Assembly (NCBI GenBank): GCA_964644675.1
Contig: CAZXWK010000038.1
Location: forward strand, 1 to 18,662
DNA from: CAZXWK01 sp964644675
GTDB lineage: Bacteria; Actinomycetota; Coriobacteriia; Anaerosomatales; JAAXUF01
DNA length: 18,662 bases
Reading direction: 5' to 3'
Below are positions 14,807 through 18,662 of this stretch, piece by piece. A model generated the notes under the pieces. It was not told where the DNA came from. It worked only from the letters and a program-made list of their open reading frames with translations, and did not search any database. A program made the translations under genes and the position numbers. Position 1 is the first letter of the stretch. Every line of letters begins with the position of its first letter.

Positions 14807-15505
14807 ATGAACAGCATGGTGACCAAAGAACAGCTTCTGGCCCGCCTCGCGGCCATCCCGATGTTCTCCGACCTCTCTCAGGAGAACCTCGAGACGCTCG
14901 CCGGCATGGTCCAGCTCAAGCGTTTCCCCAAGGGCGCGTTCGTGATCGGCCAGAACGAGGTCGGCACGTGCATGTACCTGCTCATCTCGGGGCGCGTGAA
15001 GGTGTCGCTGGCCAGCCCCGAGGGCAAGGAACTGGTACTCAACTACCTCGAGGCGCCCGCGCACTTCGGCGAGATGTCGCTGGTCGACGCGCAGACCCGC
15101 TCGGCCGACGTCATCGCGGTGACCGACGTCGAACTGTTCGCGCTCGACGGCAAGGACCTCTCGGCCGCCATCCAGGTCCAGCCGCGGCTCGCACTCAACC
15201 TCATCGCGACGCTGTCGCGTCGCCTGCGCCACACCATCAACCGCCTCGAGGACATGGCGTTCCACGACGCCACGCACCGCGTCATGCGCGTCGTGCTCAA
15301 CGTCGCGACCGCCGGCCTCGAGACGCGCGGGACGCCGATCGTGCAGGGCATGACGCACTACGACATCGCGACGCTCGCGGGCACGTCGCGCGAGACCGCC
15401 AGCCGCGTCATAGCCCAGCTCGCGCGCGACGGTATCATCACGACGAATGGGCGACGCCTCATCGTCGACCTCGCCAAGCTCAGCGAGCGTCTCGAGCAGG
15501 ACTGA
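14807..15505 (+). CDS. Crp/Fnr-family transcriptional regulator
   Basis: A 232-aa regulator. The N-terminal cyclic-nucleotide-binding beta-barrel spans about residues 18-115, with the phosphate-binding cassette FGEMSL...RSADVIA (Gly88-Glu89, Arg98-Ser99), which keeps the Arg-Ser pair used for cAMP in CRP. A long dimer helix (about 120-150) leads to a winged helix-turn-helix with recognition helix TSRETASRVIAQL (Arg195, Glu196, Arg200). There is only one cysteine (Cys55), so it is not an FNR-type Fe-S oxygen sensor. Either ATG 14807 or ATG 14816 could start it; neither has a ribosome binding site. A hairpin terminator follows 22 bp after the stop. Targets other than itself are unknown. Confidence 0.9.
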   Translation: MNSMVTKEQLLARLAAIPMFSDLSQENLETLAGMVQLKRFPKGAFVIGQNEVGTCMYLLISGRVKVSLASPEGKELVLNYLEAPAHFGEMSLVDAQTRSADVIAVTDVELFALDGKDLSAAIQVQPRLALNLIATLSRRLRHTINRLEDMAFHDATHRVMRVVLNVATAGLETRGTPIVQGMTHYDIATLAGTSRETASRVIAQLARDGIITTNGRRLIVDLAKLSERLEQD

Positions 15506-15527
15506 GCCACCACTTCGCTCCCTGGAC

Positions 15528-15558
15528 CGGCGCCGCGGACTTCGTGTTCGCGGCGCCG
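15528..15558 (+). terminator. Hairpin terminator after the Crp-family gene
   Basis: CGGCGCCGCG and CGCGGCGCCG form a perfect 10-bp stem around an 11-nt loop, followed by TCTTGTGT. The T-tract is poor but the position 22 bp after the stop is typical. Confidence 0.65.
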
Positions 15559-15639
15559 TCTTGTGTCCCCGGCGCGTTTGCCGCTCGGCCGGAGCGGAGA
15601 AATACCTCGCGACAACGTCACCGTTCAGCAGGAGGAACG

Positions 15640-15867
15640 ATGAAGGACTTCACGCTCGAGGAACTCGCGGGCTTCAATGGCAAGGACGGCCAGCCGGCGT
15701 ACGTGGCCTATCAGGGCGTCGTCTACGACGTCACCGAGAGCGCCATGTGGGGCGACGGCGACCACGAGGGGATGCACTTCGCGGGTGCCGACCTCACCAA
15801 CGAGCACGACGAGGCTCCGCACGACGTGTACGTGACGGACTTCCCCGAGGTGGGGAGGCTCGTCTAG
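15640..15867 (+). CDS. Small cytochrome b5-like heme/steroid-binding domain protein
   Basis: A 75-aa single-domain protein of the bacterial cytochrome b5-like family. The start FTLEELAGFNGKDGQPAYVA, the strand VVYDVTES, the W-x-D/N-G-x-H segment (MWGDGDHEGMH) and the FAGADL and EAPH motifs follow the usual order. Candidate heme ligands are among His42, His46, His56 and His61. It has no signal peptide or membrane helix and is probably cytoplasmic. The ATG is preceded by AGGAGGA at 15630-15636. It lies 134 bp after the Crp-family gene beyond a terminator, so it likely has its own promoter. Whether it binds heme or another ligand is not known. Confidence 0.85.
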   Translation: MKDFTLEELAGFNGKDGQPAYVAYQGVVYDVTESAMWGDGDHEGMHFAGADLTNEHDEAPHDVYVTDFPEVGRLV

Positions 15868-15886
15868 CGGCATCGGAGCGAGTACC

Positions 15887-15922
15887 AGGGGCGCTATCGG
15901 CCAAGCGGCCGGTGGCGCCCCT
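15887..15922. terminator. Bidirectional hairpin between convergent genes
   Basis: AGGGGCGC (15887-15894) pairs with GCGCCCCT (15915-15922), and inside it CGGCC (15898-15902) pairs with GGCCG (15907-15911) around a 4-nt loop. It fills the 62-bp gap between the b5-like gene and the methyltransferase gene. T-tracts are weak on both sides. Confidence 0.6.
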
Positions 15923-15929
15923 TCGCGTG

Positions 15930-17267
15930 TCAGCGCTTCCGGAACGCCGCGACCGTCTCGACGTGGTAGGTCTGCGGGAACAGGTCGACCGGCGTCGCCG
16001 AGACCAGCTCGAAGCCCTGCTCCGCGAGCAGGCGCGCATCGCGCGCAAGTGTGGACGGGTCGCACGAGACGTAGACGACACGGGTGGCGCCGGAGCCGGC
16101 GATCGCGGGAATCGCGCGCTCGTGCAGTCCGGAGCGGGGCGGGTCGACGAGCAGGCAGTCGACGTGTCCCAGTTCGGGTAGCTCGCGCAGGGCGTCGCCG
16201 CCCACGACGTCGGCCCAAACCTGCGCGTCCTCGAGGTTGCGGCGCAGGTCCTTGACCGCGCTCGAGGCGGACTCGATCGCGGTGACCTCGCCGGCGAGCT
16301 CGGCGAGCGCGATCGTGAACGTGCCCGCGCCCGCGTACAGGTCAACGACGTGGTCGGTGCCGTCGACCTCGGCCGCGGCGAGTGCTGCCTCGACGAGCTT
16401 CTCGGCGGCGCGCGTGTTGACTTGGAAGAAACTCGGGGCCGAGACGGTCATCGTCGTTCCCAGGAGCCGCTCGCGCCAGAACCCGCTGCCCGACAGGACC
16501 TCGACGCCGGCGATCTTGCGCTCCTTGACGGGTCCCTTCACGAGCACGCGCACCAGGCTCGACATCTTCATCGCCTGGCCGAGCGTGGACGCGACGGGCT
16601 TGCGCGGGAACGGCCCGGGTTCGCCCCACAGGGCGACCTCGACGTCGCGGGTGTTCGCGGCGACGCGGATCGCGACCCTCGACAGGCCCAGGTCCTGCTC
16701 GCCCGAAATGTAGCGGAGCGCTCCGCCGAGGGCCTTGGGCGCCTTGAGCTGCGCTTTGGGTAGCAGGTGGCACTCCTCGACCTCGACGAACCGTTCGGAG
16801 TGCGCCTCGTGGTAGCCCAGGCGCGGACGCCCCGAGGCGCGGTCCACCAGAAGCTCGACCTTGTTGCGGTAGCCGTACTCGGCGGGGGAGGCGATCGTCT
16901 CGCGGACCAGCTCGTCGGCGTTCTCGACCTTCCCGATGCGCGCGAGCGCGTCAACGACCGCTTGGCGCTTCGCGACGAGTTGGGCCGAGTACGAGACGTG
17001 CTGCCACTGGCATCCGCCACACACGCCGAAGTAGGGACAGCGGGGCGCGACCCGGTCGGGAGATGCCGAGACGATGCGAGCGACTTCGGCGCGTACGAAT
17101 CGGCCGCGGTCCTCGACCACGCGGATCTCGACGGCGTCGCCGGGGCACGCGCCCCGGACGAAGGCCGTGCGACCGTCGGCCAGGCGCCCGACCGCGTCGC
17201 CGCCGTATGCTAGGCTCTGGATGTCGAGCGTCTCTCCGGGCGATCTGTCTGTGCTCATGCAGGTCAT
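15930..17267 (-). CDS. TrmA/RlmC/RlmD-family RNA (uracil-5-)-methyltransferase
   Basis: A 445-aa RNA m5U methyltransferase. An N-terminal TRAM domain (about residues 11-68) is followed by a [4Fe-4S] site of Cys77, Cys83, Cys86 and Cys166, the SAM-binding motif VVDLYAGAGTFTIA (307-320), the DPPRSG motif (375-380), the nucleophile in VSCDPSTLARD (Cys402) and the general-base glutamate in YHVETVA (Glu437). The layout matches RumA/RlmD, which methylates 23S rRNA uridine, but the target base cannot be assigned from sequence. The start is uncertain: ATG 17267 and ATG 17258 are both possible and neither has a clear ribosome binding site. It is divergent from the PilT-like gene (130 bp between starts). 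Confidence 0.9.
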   Translation of the reverse strand: MTCMSTDRSPGETLDIQSLAYGGDAVGRLADGRTAFVRGACPGDAVEIRVVEDRGRFVRAEVARIVSASPDRVAPRCPYFGVCGGCQWQHVSYSAQLVAKRQAVVDALARIGKVENADELVRETIASPAEYGYRNKVELLVDRASGRPRLGYHEAHSERFVEVEECHLLPKAQLKAPKALGGALRYISGEQDLGLSRVAIRVAANTRDVEVALWGEPGPFPRKPVASTLGQAMKMSSLVRVLVKGPVKERKIAGVEVLSGSGFWRERLLGTTMTVSAPSFFQVNTRAAEKLVEAALAAAEVDGTDHVVDLYAGAGTFTIALAELAGEVTAIESASSAVKDLRRNLEDAQVWADVVGGDALRELPELGHVDCLLVDPPRSGLHERAIPAIAGSGATRVVYVSCDPSTLARDARLLAEQGFELVSATPVDLFPQTYHVETVAAFRKR

Positions 17268-17397
17268 CGTACTTGATTGGGCTTGGTCCGGTGGGTTCAG
17301 TCGGCGAAACGGGTAGCCGATACACAGGGACGGTGTGAGTTTTCCTGGGGGCGCCGCCCCTGTCTGCCGTTAGACCCCTGCGAGGAGGTTCTTCTCC

Positions 17398-18662
17398 GTG
17401 GCAACGAATACCGTTCTCATCGTCCACGACGATGCCGAGTTCGTGGACAAGATCAGGAGCGCGGCCGCCACGATGGCGCCCGACCTCGAGTTCGCCAACG
17501 CGCTGTCCGGTCCCCGTGCGATGGGCATGATGGCGCAGGTCGCGCCGAAGGTGGTCGTCGTCGATGCCGAGCTGATCGGCGTGGACGGGTACGCGTTCAC
17601 CAAGCAGCTGAAGGCGGACCCGGCCACCGCGGGCATTCCCGTGGTCATCGTCTCGCTCGAGGCGAGCGAGGTCGCAGCGCTCAAGGCCCGCCAGGTCGGC
17701 GCCGCCGCGCAGCTCGCGTCGACGGGTCCCGTCGACCAGATCGTCTCCAGGGTCGCTGCGCTCGCGAGCGGGACGGCCCCCGGCCCCGCGCCTTCGCCCG
17801 CGGCACCGGGCGCTGCGCCCGCCGGCCCGCAGCCCGTCGCGCAGGCGCCGGGCGCACCTGCGCCGGCCAGCCCGCCGGCCGCCTACGGGGCGCCGCAGCC
17901 GGCTCCCGCGCCGACACCCGCGAACTACGGGGCGCCGCAGCCCGCGCCCGCGCAGGCCGCACGGCCGGTCATGGGTGCCGACAACGCCGCTCCCGGCGGG
18001 GCCGACACGCCGCACATCGACGACCTGCTCCGCCTGATGCTCGATCGTGGCGGTTCGGACCTGCACATCGCGGTTGGCAGCGCGCCGGGCATCAGGCAGC
18101 GAGGCGAGCTGGTGCCGGTCGAGAACATGAAGCCGCTGTCGCCCCGCGACACGATGGAGATGATCCTCGGCCTGCTCTCCGAGGAGCAGCGCCGGCGCTT
18201 CGAGACCGAGCTCGAGCTCGACTTCGCGTACAGCATCCCCGGCGTCTCGCGCTTCCGCGCGAACGTCTTCCAGCAGCGCAACTCGATGGGCGCGGTCTTC
18301 CGCGTCATCCCCATCAAGATCCCCACCATCGAGGAACTCGCGCTGCCCAAGGTCTGCACGTACCTCGCCGAGCGCCCGCGCGGCCTCGTCCTGGTCACCG
18401 GGCCGACCGGCTCGGGTAAGTCGACCACGCTCGCCGCGATGATCGACCACATCAACGAGACCCGCGCGCTGCACATCATCACCCTCGAGGACCCGATCGA
18501 GTTCATGCATCGCAACAAGAAGGCGTACGTGAACCAGCGTGAAGTGGGCGAGGACACGCACTCCTTCGCCGCGGCGCTCAAGCGCGTGCTGCGCCAGGAC
18601 CCCGACGTCATCCTCGTCGGCGAGATGCGCGACCTCGAGACCATCTCGGCGGCGATCACCGC
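17398..18662 (+). CDS. PilT-like twitching ATPase with N-terminal receiver-like domain (3' end outside window)
   Basis: The frame is open for 421 codons to the window edge. Residues 1-124 form a CheY-like domain: acidic pair Asp11-Asp12, phospho-acceptor Asp56 after VVVV, and Ser86 after VVIV; the usual Lys-Pro near residue 109 is absent (STGP). Residues 125-203 are a Pro/Ala-rich linker with a repeated YGAPQPAPA unit. From 204 on it is a PilT/PilB-family ATPase: SDLHIAVGSAPGIR, Walker A GPTGSGKST (335-343), the Asp box ITLEDPIEF (361-369) and Walker B VILVGEMRD (404-412). PilT ATPases retract type IV pili. The GTG start has GAGGAGG at 17382-17388 with 9-nt spacing. The receiver fusion would allow control by phosphorylation or by a non-phosphorylated signal. 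Confidence 0.9.
   Translation, partial: MATNTVLIVHDDAEFVDKIRSAAATMAPDLEFANALSGPRAMGMMAQVAPKVVVVDAELIGVDGYAFTKQLKADPATAGIPVVIVSLEASEVAALKARQVGAAAQLASTGPVDQIVSRVAALASGTAPGPAPSPAAPGAAPAGPQPVAQAPGAPAPASPPAAYGAPQPAPAPTPANYGAPQPAPAQAARPVMGADNAAPGGADTPHIDDLLRLMLDRGGSDLHIAVGSAPGIRQRGELVPVENMKPLSPRDTMEMILGLLSEEQRRRFETELELDFAYSIPGVSRFRANVFQQRNSMGAVFRVIPIKIPTIEELALPKVCTYLAERPRGLVLVTGPTGSGKSTTLAAMIDHINETRALHIITLEDPIEFMHRNKKAYVNQREVGEDTHSFAAALKRVLRQDPDVILVGEMRDLETISAAIT
17884..17942 (+). repeat. Direct repeat in the Pro/Ala linker of the PilT-like gene
   Basis: TACGGGGCGCCGCAGCC occurs at 17884-17900 and 17926-17942, a 42-bp period that keeps the frame and encodes the two YGAPQP units. It is a short in-frame repeat of the kind that expands or contracts in linker DNA. 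Confidence 0.7.

Noticed and set aside
17268..17397. Possible c-di-GMP (GEMM) riboswitch before the PilT-like gene
   Set aside because: GAAACGGGTAGCCGA and ACACAGGG recall parts of the GEMM core, but the order and pairing do not fit. Only short ordinary hairpins are visible.
1..18662. CRISPR arrays, insertion sequences, prophage, toxin-antitoxin or defence genes
   Set aside because: No repeat-spacer pattern, transposase, integrase or terminal inverted repeat is visible; the genes look like chromosomal metabolism and respiration.

Overview
The window is high-GC DNA from an actinobacterium-like organism. I infer an anaerobic or facultative Coriobacteriia-type lineage, because high GC, frequent GTG starts, a hemE-hemH-hemY heme cluster, a Tat-exported membrane [NiFe]-type hydrogenase and a PilT-like ATPase occur together. 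The taxonomic guess comes from gene content only.

Layout. Positions 2-4418 (+) hold a heme operon: the 3' end of hemE, a ferrochelatase (hemH/cpfC), then two tandem HemY-type porphyrinogen oxidases. An inositol-monophosphatase family gene (4487-5296, -) and a full-length transketolase (5391-7310, +) diverge from a short shared promoter region. The transketolase converges on a hydrogenase maturation protease (7307-7873, -), with one CTAG serving as stop codon on both strands. Upstream of the protease lies a HemN/HemW/HutW-like radical SAM gene (7949-9280, -). A strong terminator (9452-9479) separates it from a three-gene hydrogenase operon read leftward: small subunit, large subunit, cytochrome b (13007 to 9505). 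After a roughly 630-bp gene-free stretch come a DUF2249 protein (+), a HAD hydrolase (-), a Crp-family regulator (+), a small cytochrome b5-like protein (+), a TrmA/RlmD-type RNA methyltransferase (-), and the start of a PilT-like ATPase with an N-terminal receiver-like domain (+, runs off the end).

Main discovery. The hydrogenase large subunit appears to stop at a TGA (10255-10257) exactly where the first cysteine of the C-terminal DPCxxCxxH nickel-binding motif should be. Reading the TGA as selenocysteine restores DP-Sec-IGCGVH plus a 20-residue cleavable tail ending at a TAG directly abutting the cytochrome b ATG. A perfect 7-bp hairpin with a GU-containing 6-nt loop starts 10 nt after the TGA, as expected of a bacterial SECIS. 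The small subunit has a cysteine at the medial-cluster position that is proline in standard [NiFe] enzymes, as described for [NiFeSe] hydrogenases. The locus therefore most likely encodes a membrane-anchored, cytochrome b-linked [NiFeSe] hydrogenase whose gene would be called truncated by default.

How the genes fit together. The hydrogenase would oxidise H2 outside the membrane and pass electrons through three Fe-S clusters to cytochrome b, which needs heme. The maturation protease would remove the C-terminal tail of the large subunit. The heme genes, the radical SAM heme-type enzyme and the b5-like protein suggest a chromosomal neighbourhood devoted to cytochrome-based electron transfer. The Crp-family gene has a near-perfect CRP-type palindrome over its own promoter, suggesting autoregulation.
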